Source: Myxococcales bacterium
Lineage (GTDB): Bacteria > Myxococcota_A > UBA9042
Assembly (NCBI GenBank): GCA_009692425.1
Contig: SHZF01000009.1
Location: 1-48,213, forward strand
Direction: 5' to 3'
Length of the DNA: 48,213 nt
Below, in pieces: positions 17,698 through 25,568 of this stretch. The stretch's first letter is position 1, and the number at the start of each line of letters is the position of its first letter. The notes beneath the pieces are model-generated. The model searched no databases and was not told the origin of the DNA. It worked only from the letters and a program-made list of their open reading frames with translations. The translations under genes were made by a program, and so were the position numbers.

Positions 17698-19391
17698 GGG
17701 TGCGCCGCCTCGTTGGCCTGATCGTAGCCAATCTCGCCACCCAGCGGCTGCGGGCCGCGTTGACCATCTTGGGCATCGTGGTGGGAACGGCGCTGCTCGT
17801 CTTCTTCATCGGCCTGGGCCAGGGCCTGCGCGAGCGCGTGCTGAACCGCATCTTTCCGGTCAACCAACTCGAACTCGAGCCGCGCGCCGTACAGGTGTTC
17901 GGCATCGAGCAGATCGCGTCCGACGTGCCGCTCGACGACGCGCGCATTGCCCAGGTGGCGCGGCTGCCCGGCGTGGTGCGGGCGTTCGGCAAGCAGAAAT
18001 CCGGCTTTCCCGCCCGGCTGTGGGGTGGCAAGGAACTCATCGGCTACAACCTGTTCACCGAAGCGTTTTTCGACGGCATGCCGGCCGTCGTCCTGCGCAG
18101 CGAACTGGACACCATCGAAGATGTCGCCGCCAAGCGCCGCGAGGCCGCCGCACGCACGGCGGCGCGCTGCGACGTGGACCTCGACTGCCTCGCGGGCCAA
18201 GGGTGCCGCGACGGGACCTGCGAACTCGTGGTGTGGGCCAGCCGGTTTCGCGACGACCTCGCCATCGTGCTGCCGTGTGCGGCGAGCGCAGACTGCGCCC
18301 AGGGGGTCGGCTGCCACGGCGGGCGCTGCGGCTCCGGTCATTCGGCGCTGCCCGCCGAGGCCGCGGCGCGCTGCCTGTTGCCCGAGTCTGCCGGCAACGG
18401 GCGCGGCTTGGAGTTCGACCGCGAAGTCGGCGTGTTGGCGCGGCCGTGCGACGCCCAAGGCGACTTCTGCCCCATCGCCGGGTCCGCGTGCCCGGCCGGA
18501 ACGTACTGTGCGGGCGACGACCCCGACACCGTACTCGGGTGGTGCGAGCCGCCGCTGCCGGCCGTGTTGAACCCTTTGCTGATCGAGGTCTTCAACTCCG
18601 ACATGGCGCGCTCGCTCGGCGCCGCGCCCTTGGCGAGCCTGCACGCGCTGTACGGCATCCGATTCCACGTCGCATTCGGCGACTCGTATTTCGCCAAGGA
18701 TGCCGCGCGCGACCGCCAGCAGGTCAAGCAGGCCGTCGTCGTCGGCTTCTCGCGCAAGGCGCCCGAACTCGGCGTCGCGCTGCCCCTTTCGCTCGTACGC
18801 GCCCTGAACGCCCGGTTTCGCAGCCAGGCCGCGGCCCAAGTGTACGACGCCGTGCTGATCGAGACGCTCAGCAACGAGCGGGTCCCCGAGGTGGTGGCGG
18901 GTGCCGAGAAGCTTGGCTTTCAACTGTCGCGCAAGTCGCGGGCGGCGCGCACCGTAGGCACCGTCGTGTTCGTGACGGCGCTGGCGCTGATCCTGCTCGC
19001 GTTCGTCGTGCTGCTCGTGGCAGCGGCGCAGATTGCCCAGACGTTCGCGCTGCTGGTGCACGAACGGCGCAGGGAGATTGCCGTCTTGCGCGCGCTCGGT
19101 GCCACGCGAGGGGCGGTTGCCTTTCTCGTGCTCGGCGAGGCAGCGGTGCTGGGCGTCAGCGGTGGCACACTCGGTGTCGCGCTGGCCCGGGCGGCGGCGG
19201 CCGGCGTCGATCTGGCGGCACGCGCGGCGCTAGCGGGGGTGCCGCTGCTGCCCGATGGGTTCTTCGCATTTCCGGTGTGGGCGGCGCCGTTGGGCGTTGC
19301 GGTCGGCATCGTGTTCTGTGTGGCGGGCGCCCTCGGTCCGGCGCGGCGGGCAGCGCAGATGGACCCGGCCGAGGTGCTGGCGCAGGGGTAG
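17694..19391 (+). CDS. ABC transporter permease (MacB/FtsX-like) with cysteine-rich periplasmic insert
   Basis: Pairs with the ATPase just upstream. A first helix (residues 10-40), a large periplasmic domain, and three C-terminal helices with the FtsX-type ERRREIAVLRALGATR loop give the MacB topology. Residues about 158-285 form an insert with 14 cysteines in spaced patterns (CDVDLDC, QGCRDGTC, CAASADC, CPAGTYC) like extracellular cysteine-rich repeats. The insert suggests binding of a partner or substrate outside the inner membrane, but this is an inference. Confidence 0.88.
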   Translation: MRVRRLVGLIVANLATQRLRAALTILGIVVGTALLVFFIGLGQGLRERVLNRIFPVNQLELEPRAVQVFGIEQIASDVPLDDARIAQVARLPGVVRAFGKQKSGFPARLWGGKELIGYNLFTEAFFDGMPAVVLRSELDTIEDVAAKRREAAARTAARCDVDLDCLAGQGCRDGTCELVVWASRFRDDLAIVLPCAASADCAQGVGCHGGRCGSGHSALPAEAAARCLLPESAGNGRGLEFDREVGVLARPCDAQGDFCPIAGSACPAGTYCAGDDPDTVLGWCEPPLPAVLNPLLIEVFNSDMARSLGAAPLASLHALYGIRFHVAFGDSYFAKDAARDRQQVKQAVVVGFSRKAPELGVALPLSLVRALNARFRSQAAAQVYDAVLIETLSNERVPEVVAGAEKLGFQLSRKSRAARTVGTVVFVTALALILLAFVVLLVAAAQIAQTFALLVHERRREIAVLRALGATRGAVAFLVLGEAAVLGVSGGTLGVALARAAAAGVDLAARAALAGVPLLPDGFFAFPVWAAPLGVAVGIVFCVAGALGPARRAAQMDPAEVLAQG

Positions 19392-19403
19392 GCCGACCCG
19401 GCG

Positions 19404-20081
19404 TCAGGATTCTGCAGCGCGCGGCACGGGCACCAGCCAGCCGAACACCGCCGTCGCCAGCGCGGCTCCAGCGACCTGGGCCAGGCCATACGCCGGCACG
19501 TCGGCGAGCCGGATACCGCAGTACGTGTCGGTCAAGGCCCGCGCCAACGTCAGGGCCGGATTGGCAAATGCACTCGATCCCGTGAACCAGTATGCCGCGG
19601 TGATGTACAGCCCGACGGCAACGGGCACGGCCTGCGGGCGCTGGCGGCCGATCGCGATGATGGCGCCCACCAGCCCGAACGTCGCCACGACTTCGGAGAA
19701 CCACATGTCGCCGCCAGAGCGCATGTGGCGCGAAGCATCGAGCCACGGCAGGCCGAACATCGTGTGCACCACGGCAATGCCCGCGATGCTGCCCGCGACT
19801 TGCGCGCCCACGTAAGCCAGCGCCTCGCGCAACGGCTGTTGGCGCAGCAGCAGCGCGGCCAGCGACACGACGGGGTTGAGGTGAGCGCCCGACACGCCGC
19901 CGAACATCCAGATCAGCACGACCAGCGCACAACCCGTGGCGACCGAGTTGATGAACAGCGTGATGGCGGCCGCATCTCCCGCGAGGTCCGATGCCAGGAT
20001 GCCGGAGCCCACAACAGCCACCACGAGCAGCAGCGTGCCGAGAAACTCCGCAGCGAGCTTGCGGGGCAGAGTAATGGTCAT
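19404..20081 (-). CDS. aquaporin (MIP family)
   Basis: Inner-membrane channel for water or small neutral solutes. 225 residues with six hydrophobic segments. The two signature loops are SGAHLNPVVS (NPV form of NPA) and SSAFANPALTLAR (NPA). The ATG at 20081 gives a standard start MTITLPRKLAAEFLGTLLLV. It lies 53 bases behind the GlmS-like gene on the same strand and is probably co-transcribed. The NPV variation in the first loop is unusual for the family. Confidence 0.92.
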   Translation of the reverse strand: MTITLPRKLAAEFLGTLLLVVAVVGSGILASDLAGDAAAITLFINSVATGCALVVLIWMFGGVSGAHLNPVVSLAALLLRQQPLREALAYVGAQVAGSIAGIAVVHTMFGLPWLDASRHMRSGGDMWFSEVVATFGLVGAIIAIGRQRPQAVPVAVGLYITAAYWFTGSSAFANPALTLARALTDTYCGIRLADVPAYGLAQVAGAALATAVFGWLVPVPRAAES

Positions 20082-20134
20082 GTGTGTCGAGTCCTTCGGT
20101 GCCGGCGCCACGCAGATCGGGTGTGCGAGTGCGC

Positions 20135-22714
20135 TCAATCGACGGTGATGGACTTCGACACGTTCTTGGGCACGTCCGGATGCACGCCGTGGTCGCGCAC
20201 GCCGAGCCCGTCGAGCCACGCCGCCTTCTTGCGGCTCATCGCCAACGCCAGCCTCTGCAGCGCGACCGTCGCCGAAAACACCGTCGCCAGGGTGTCTCCG
20301 GTGGGAGGCAGCGCGATGTACAGGCTGCGGTACGCCGGGTTGTCGGCGGGGGCCTTCTCCGCAGCCTGGCGCAGCGCGGGGTGGTCTTCTGCGATGACCA
20401 CGGTCATGGCCCCGCGAATCTTGTGTGTGTTGATCTGGCTGACCGTCAGGTTGATGTCGCGCACTTCGGGCCCCGTCACGTAGACGAGCGGGTAGTCCGC
20501 CCGCGCGGCTTGCAGTGCCAGTCCGAGTCCCGCCGCCGCCGCCGTGCCCGCAGCGTGGCCCGCCAGCCTCCCGTCCGGCCCAACCAACCAAAGCGCCGCG
20601 TCGGTCGGTGCAATGCCAAGCTTGCCCAGTGCCGCCAGCAGTGCGGCGACCTGCGCCGGTCCCCACACCGTGTTCCAGCCTAGGATGGTGTTCGGCCCGT
20701 GCTTGAACTCCGACGCCTCGTAGCCCTGCGTATGGTTGAGTACGACTTCGCGAATCTTGAGCGCTCCCTCTAGCGCCACGGCAATGACGCGGGTGGCGAG
20801 CAGGTGCATCGACGGGCAGGGGTACAGCAACTCGGCGGCGGCCTCGACCGCCGCTTCGGTCGTCCGCAGCGTCGTGGCGACGTGATCGGGCAACGCGGTG
20901 AAGCGCCGCCGGTGGTCGGACAACGCCTGCACGGCGCGGCCATCGCCTGACGCCGCCCGCCGCTCGCCTACACGCAGGGCCAGCCCATAGAACACCGCGA
21001 GCTGGTTCATGAAGCTCTTGGTCGCCGGCACCGCGACCTCGGGCCCGCAGCGCAGCGGCAGCACGAGGTCCGCCTTCTCCTGCGCCAGCGTTGAATTCAC
21101 GTTGTTGACCAGCACGACCCGCCGCACCGCGCGCCCGGATGCGAGCACGTCGTTGACCACGTCGATGAGGTCCTTTGTCTCGCCCGACTGGCTGACGGCC
21201 ACGAACACGTCGCCGTCCTTGAGGCTGTGCACGCACTGCGCGCGGAACTCGCCGGGCAGCAGCGGGATGACGGTGACGCCGGCGATCGCGTCGAAAAACA
21301 ATGCCGCAGCCTTGGCGGCGTGCCAACTCGTGCCGCAGCAGACGATGAAAATTCGGCCTCCCGCCCGGTCGGCGGCCGCCACGTCGTCGCAGAACCGCTC
21401 GACGGCGGCGCGAAAGGCCTCCAGTTCCTGCTCCTCGATCAGCACGTCGAGCAGGCGCACGACGAGCAGTTCGCCGGGACCCTCGGCTAGGGCGAGCAGA
21501 TCGGCGAGGAAGCCCGCCTCGGTCGACGCCAGCTTGCGCCGCAGCAGGTCGCGCTCGCCTTCGGTGCCGCGTCGCACCACTTCTTCTGGCAGGCTGCCGA
21601 GCAGCGTCTTGACTTCCGGTTCTGCGACCAGGGCGCGCCACGTCGCTGCGATGCGATCGTCGTCGATCTGCTCGCGCAGGAGTTCCCATCCGGACCACAG
21701 TACCGAGCGCGCGGTGGAGTCCTCGTCGCCGAGGTACGGCAGCAGGGTACGCGCGGCCAGGCTGCCGCCCTGGAACAGGCGCACGACGGCACGGCATGTT
21801 GCGACCTGGGCGGCGATCTCCTGCTCCATGAACGACGCAAACAAGGGCTGCAACGTGGTGTCTTCGGCCCGCAGGCGACTGCGCACGGGCTGGCGCGCGA
21901 TCGGTTCACCCGCCTCGACCCTGCGTGGGCCGTCGGGCGACGGGATGGTGCGGTCGGCCACACCGTACAGTTGCCAGGCACCATGGCCATCGAACTCGAC
22001 GAACTCGCCTTCGGCCATCGGGACCAGGATGCGGGTCAGCTTGAGCACGCTCGACAAGTCGGACGAAGCGATGCCGAAGCGACCCCCTGCGTCGTCGGCG
22101 CCGACGCCGAAATACAAGGACGACCCCGACTTTACGGCCCACGCGCAGCGGCTGACTGGATCGACGATCACCGCCGCGTAGGACCCCTGCAGGCGCCCCG
22201 CCGCATCGACGAGACTCGCCCGCATGAGTGCCCGCCGTGCCGTCGGATTGCGTTGCGCGCTGGCATCGAGGGAGCGCAGGCGGGCGGCAAACGCGTGCTC
22301 CACGGTGTGCACGACCATCTCACCGTCGTTGTCGCTGGCGACCGCGTGGCCTTCGCGCTCGAGCCAGGCCTTCAGCGCATCGCAGTTCGTCACGTTGCCG
22401 TTGTGCGCGCCGTACAGGTAGGTGTGGCAGCGCACGACGTGGGGCTGCGCGTTGGCCTCGTCGACCGCGCCGAACGTCGCCCAACGCACCTGGCCGCACA
22501 GCAACTGCCCGCCGAGTCCGACGATTCCGAGCGAGTGGATCATCGCCGATGGGGCGCCGACCCCCTTGCGCAGGTCGCACGCGTCGCCGTCGCCTTGCAG
22601 CACGGCACCCGTCGAGTCGTAGCCGCGGTACTCGAGCGTGCGCAGCAGTTCGCCGGCTATGCGGCCGAGGTCGGGCCGAGACCGTTCGTAGACGAGGCCG
22701 ATCACGCCGCACAT
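20135..22714 (-). CDS. GlmS-like glutamine amidotransferase / SIS-domain protein, enlarged
   Basis: Resembles glutamine-fructose-6-phosphate aminotransferase. The ATG at 22714 gives MCGVIG with Cys2 as the Ntn nucleophile; LEYRGYDSTG, VRWATFG, HNGNV and SDNDGE follow. Two SIS domains (IVCCGTSWHAA, VAVSQSGETKDL, ATKSFMNQL; then EFKHGPN) and the C-terminal DVPKNVSKSITVD match GlmS. It has 859 residues against about 610: some 115 residues of helical sequence lie between the two halves and the last SIS domain is also longer. His of HTRWATHG is replaced by Phe. Substrate may differ from GlmS. Confidence 0.85.
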   Translation of the reverse strand: MCGVIGLVYERSRPDLGRIAGELLRTLEYRGYDSTGAVLQGDGDACDLRKGVGAPSAMIHSLGIVGLGGQLLCGQVRWATFGAVDEANAQPHVVRCHTYLYGAHNGNVTNCDALKAWLEREGHAVASDNDGEMVVHTVEHAFAARLRSLDASAQRNPTARRALMRASLVDAAGRLQGSYAAVIVDPVSRCAWAVKSGSSLYFGVGADDAGGRFGIASSDLSSVLKLTRILVPMAEGEFVEFDGHGAWQLYGVADRTIPSPDGPRRVEAGEPIARQPVRSRLRAEDTTLQPLFASFMEQEIAAQVATCRAVVRLFQGGSLAARTLLPYLGDEDSTARSVLWSGWELLREQIDDDRIAATWRALVAEPEVKTLLGSLPEEVVRRGTEGERDLLRRKLASTEAGFLADLLALAEGPGELLVVRLLDVLIEEQELEAFRAAVERFCDDVAAADRAGGRIFIVCCGTSWHAAKAAALFFDAIAGVTVIPLLPGEFRAQCVHSLKDGDVFVAVSQSGETKDLIDVVNDVLASGRAVRRVVLVNNVNSTLAQEKADLVLPLRCGPEVAVPATKSFMNQLAVFYGLALRVGERRAASGDGRAVQALSDHRRRFTALPDHVATTLRTTEAAVEAAAELLYPCPSMHLLATRVIAVALEGALKIREVVLNHTQGYEASEFKHGPNTILGWNTVWGPAQVAALLAALGKLGIAPTDAALWLVGPDGRLAGHAAGTAAAAGLGLALQAARADYPLVYVTGPEVRDINLTVSQINTHKIRGAMTVVIAEDHPALRQAAEKAPADNPAYRSLYIALPPTGDTLATVFSATVALQRLALAMSRKKAAWLDGLGVRDHGVHPDVPKNVSKSITVD

Positions 22715-23015
22715 GCAAGCCGTCCGTCGCCGGCGCTCGCGGCCGGGACGGCGAGTCTGCGTGTACGCGCGGCGGATTGGCAAGGTCGTTCGTCGGCCCA
22801 AATCCACCACCCTAGAACCTCTCCGGGCCGTCGAGACGGATAAAAGCATAGGCAGAGTGAGGACTTGTGGATCGATAGGACATCAGGTCCATCGACCACC
22901 AAGCCCGGAGCGACAACGACGGAGGTGGGTCCGTATCGGCGGATCCGGGGGTACGGCACCGTTGACCCCGCATGATGCCCTGGCGCAGACTCCTTCCCCT
23001 CGCGCGGAGCGCTGC
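22715..23015. other. divergent intergenic region between the GlmS-like gene and eutC
   Basis: 301 bases without a convincing gene. The frame upstream of the eutC ATG is open but reads as Arg-rich noise. The stretch holds a strong inverted repeat (separate entry) and, toward the GlmS-like gene, a possible -10 element TATGCT on the minus strand at 22850-22845 with a poor -35. Confidence 0.7.
22867..22899. promoter_or_regulatory. 33-bp dyad in the divergent region before eutC
   Basis: GTGG-A-TCGAT-A-GGAC pairs with GTCCATCGACCAC: 13 base pairs broken only by two single bulged A residues, loop ATCAG. It overlaps the position expected for the -35 of the weak minus-strand promoter. It may be an operator for a dimeric regulator or an RNA hairpin in the eutC leader. 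Confidence 0.5.
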
Positions 23016-23981
23016 ATGGCCACCCCTGCCGACATCGACCGCATCGTCGCCGCCGTGTTGCGCGAGATGGGCCCGGCGTCTGTCGCCGCGCCTGCGGCTC
23101 CGGCCGTCCCCCACCGCCGCCCCGACCGCGACGACGTGGCCCCGCGCCGCGGCAGCACGGCGTGGCGCGAACGTGCTACTCTTGGTGCACCGCCCGAGCC
23201 TGCCCCGACGTCCGTGCAGTTCCGCAGCGCGCCGTCGGACGGGTCGCCCCAATTGCCCGGACTGGCGCGGCTCGCGTTCCCTGCCGGTCTCGCCCGACTG
23301 ACCGCGGCGACACCCGCTCGCCTCGGCATCGGCCGCGCCGGGCTGCGCACGCCAACCGACGTGTACCTGACGTTGCGCGGCGACCATGCCGTTGCGAAGG
23401 ACGCGGTCGCGAGCGTGCCGAAGCCGGGCTTCGTCGCCAGCCTGGGCGCGATCGAACTTCGCTCCCAGGCGCTGGATCTGCAGACCTTCCTGTTGCAACC
23501 GGACCTGGGCCGGCGGCTGGACACCCCGTCGCGCGTCAAACTGCTCGCCGAGGGCACGCACGGCGCCGACGTGCAGGTCATTTTCGCCGACGGCCTGTCC
23601 GCTTGGGCGGCCGAACACAATGCGGCGCTGCTTCCTGCGCTGCAAGCCGCTCTGGGGCAGGCGGGTTTCAGCGTCGGCAAGCCGATCTGGGTCCACCGCG
23701 GTCGCATCGCCGTCGCCGACGAGATCGGGGTGGAACTTGCTGCAAAGGCGACCCTCATCTGCCTCGGCGAACGGCCCGGACTCGGCACCGGCGATTCGCT
23801 TTCCATCTACCTCGCGTGGGGCCCGAAGCTGGGCCAGGACAACGCGGAGAAGAACTGTATTTCGAACGTGCGGCCCGCGGGTTTCTCGGTCGACGCCGCC
23901 GCGCGCCAGGCGGTCGACATCCTCACTCGCGCACGCAGCCACGGCCGCGGCGGGCTTGCCCTCGGACAAGCCGGTGCCTGA
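23016..23981 (+). CDS. eutC: ethanolamine ammonia-lyase small subunit EutC
   Basis: Small subunit of the adenosylcobalamin-dependent enzyme that splits ethanolamine to acetaldehyde and ammonia. Family motifs: RLGIGRAGLRTPTDVYLTLRGDHAVAKDAV, FLLQPDLGRRLD, ICLGERPGLGTGDSLSIYL and NCISNVRPAGF. Residues 1-19 (MATPADIDRIVAAVLREMG) form an amphipathic helix like the microcompartment encapsulation peptides of EutC, followed by a Pro/Ala-rich linker. 321 residues against about 295. The partner eutB is not next to it. Confidence 0.9.
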   Translation: MATPADIDRIVAAVLREMGPASVAAPAAPAVPHRRPDRDDVAPRRGSTAWRERATLGAPPEPAPTSVQFRSAPSDGSPQLPGLARLAFPAGLARLTAATPARLGIGRAGLRTPTDVYLTLRGDHAVAKDAVASVPKPGFVASLGAIELRSQALDLQTFLLQPDLGRRLDTPSRVKLLAEGTHGADVQVIFADGLSAWAAEHNAALLPALQAALGQAGFSVGKPIWVHRGRIAVADEIGVELAAKATLICLGERPGLGTGDSLSIYLAWGPKLGQDNAEKNCISNVRPAGFSVDAAARQAVDILTRARSHGRGGLALGQAGA

Positions 23982-24039
23982 ACCGACTCGGTGAGTTGAC
24001 CGCGCTCTTTCACCCGCCCCCTGCTCCCAGGAGCCGCCG

Positions 24040-24753
24040 ATGCCGCGCCCCCACTGGCTTGCCGCCGACCTCGTCGCCCTGCCGGCCAAACTGCTGTCGT
24101 GTCGGCTCATCCCCAACGCCGACGCCGCGTTGCTGGCGCGCTTGGGGGCACCGGCCGCACGCACCGCGTTGGGCCTCGTGACCTGCGACCAGGACGACTC
24201 GACGTATGCGGCGCTCGATCAGGCGACCAAGCACGCCGACGTCGAAATCGTGTACGCGAAAAGTTTCTACGCCGGCGCCGCGCACGCCTCAGGCCCCTTG
24301 TCGGGCGAAGTGCTCGGCGTGCTGGCCGGGCCGGATCCCGACGAGGTGCTCGAAGGCCTCGCCGCCTTCCGCCGCTACCTGGAGGAGTCTGCCTGCTTCT
24401 ACCAGGTGCCCGGGCCGGCGGGTGGCGCGCGCCCCGCGTTCTTTCCGCACGTGCTGGCCGAGACGGGCCGCTACCTGGCGCCGCTCGCGGGCATCGAGGT
24501 CGGCGCGCCGCTGGCATACCTGATCGCGCCGCCCGTCGAGTCGGTCGTCGCCGTCGATGCCGCGCTGAAGGCGGCCGACGTGCGACTGTGCCACTGGTTC
24601 GGCCCACCCACGGAGACGAACTTCGGGGGTGCGTACCTCGCTGGCGACCTCGCCGCGGTCGAAGCGGCGGCTGCGGCCTTTGCAGAAGCCGTCGCCGACG
24701 TGGCGCGCCGGCCGCTGGATGCTGCGCGGCGTGCGGCGGCGGCGCGTGGCTGA
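24040..24753 (+). CDS. eutL: ethanolamine utilisation microcompartment shell protein EutL
   Basis: EutL is a tandem-BMC-domain shell protein that forms pseudohexameric trimers with a gated pore. 237 residues against 219 in E. coli. Features: LVALPAKLLSCRLIPNADAALLARLG start, GLVTCDQDDSTYAALDQATKHADVEIVYAKSFYAG, SGEVLGVLAGPDPDEV, and the second domain with CHWFGPPTETNFGGAYLAGD. It follows eutC by 58 bases on the same strand, the order seen in eut operons. Confidence 0.92.
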   Translation: MPRPHWLAADLVALPAKLLSCRLIPNADAALLARLGAPAARTALGLVTCDQDDSTYAALDQATKHADVEIVYAKSFYAGAAHASGPLSGEVLGVLAGPDPDEVLEGLAAFRRYLEESACFYQVPGPAGGARPAFFPHVLAETGRYLAPLAGIEVGAPLAYLIAPPVESVVAVDAALKAADVRLCHWFGPPTETNFGGAYLAGDLAAVEAAAAAFAEAVADVARRPLDAARRAAAARG

Positions 24754-24768
24754 TTCACGTGAACTCGC

Positions 24769-24797
24769 TTGCCGGGTCGCGCCCGACTGCCTATGCT
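24769..24797 (+). promoter_or_regulatory. sigma70-like promoter before the lipoprotein gene
   Basis: TTGCCG (24769-24774), 17 bases, TATGCT (24792-24797), about 54 bases before the ATG at 24851 and after the eutL stop. Confidence 0.5.
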
Positions 24798-24850
24798 GCG
24801 CCCGGTTGGCGCGATCGGCACGAGAGACCGGCGTTTAGGAGCCACCCGCG

Positions 24851-25525
24851 ATGAAGCCTTCGACGGTCCTCTTGGTCGCGGCGCAGTTAGCCGCCTTGGT
24901 CGCCGGGTGCGCTACGCCCCTGCCTGCCGCGACGGGTGCCGCAGCGGGGGGCGGGGATGCGACGCTCGTCGCCAATGCGGACGCCGCCGTTTCCGATGCC
25001 AACACTCAGGACACGGCGGGAGGCGATTCCGCCAATCCCGGCGCGGCGAACCCGGACGCCGTGGCGAGTGACGCCAAGGCTGTCGATGTCCCGCCCCCAG
25101 CGGCTGACGCTGCGGCCGCGGATACGATCGTACCGGGCCCCGATGCCGCGCTGCCCGTCGATGCGGCCGAGCCGACCTGTGCCGCCAAGTTCGGCACGCC
25201 AACCGACAAGAAGGTTTCCACGAGCGGCATCTACACCGTCGAACTCGACGGCCCGCTTCAGGCCGCGCCCGGCACCCTACAGCCCTACCAGATTCGCGTC
25301 ACGGCGGGCGCTGCGGGCGAGGCCGTCGTGCAGCAGGCCATCTCAGTCACGTACATCCACACCCAGATGGGCCACGGCGGACTGAAGACGCCTTCGATCG
25401 AAGAACTCTGCAAGGGCATCTACAAGGTCAAGAATGTGCAACCGTCGATGGGCGGCACGTGGGCGCTCGGCTTCACGTTGGCGAAGTCGGACGTCGTGAA
25501 GTTCAGCATCATCGTCAAGAACTGA
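24851..25525 (+). CDS. lipoprotein with Asp/Ala linker and YtkA-like C-terminal domain
   Basis: Secreted lipoprotein: the signal peptide ends in the lipobox LVAGC with Cys20. Residues 30-110 are a low-complexity Asp/Ala/Gly/Pro linker that would hold the globular part away from the membrane. The C-terminal 110 residues are a beta-rich domain with THTQMGHGG-like spacing (TYIHTQMGHGGLKTPSIEEL) and GGTWALGFTLA, reminiscent of YtkA/FixH-like domains. Function unknown. Own promoter likely at 24769. Confidence 0.75.
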   Translation: MKPSTVLLVAAQLAALVAGCATPLPAATGAAAGGGDATLVANADAAVSDANTQDTAGGDSANPGAANPDAVASDAKAVDVPPPAADAAAADTIVPGPDAALPVDAAEPTCAAKFGTPTDKKVSTSGIYTVELDGPLQAAPGTLQPYQIRVTAGAAGEAVVQQAISVTYIHTQMGHGGLKTPSIEELCKGIYKVKNVQPSMGGTWALGFTLAKSDVVKFSIIVKN

Positions 25526-25568
25526 CCGGCCGGGCGGGCTTGGGACTTTTTTCGGACGGAGAGGCGGC

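Noticed and set aside
22713-23015. N-terminal extension of eutC to an ATG at 22713
   Set aside because: The extra 101 residues are Arg-rich noise without similarity to EutC; the ATG at 23016 starts with an encapsulation-type helix and has a nearby GGAG.
25526-25568. Rho-independent terminator after the lipoprotein gene (T-run at 25547)
   Set aside because: The T-run is present, but no stable hairpin directly precedes it.
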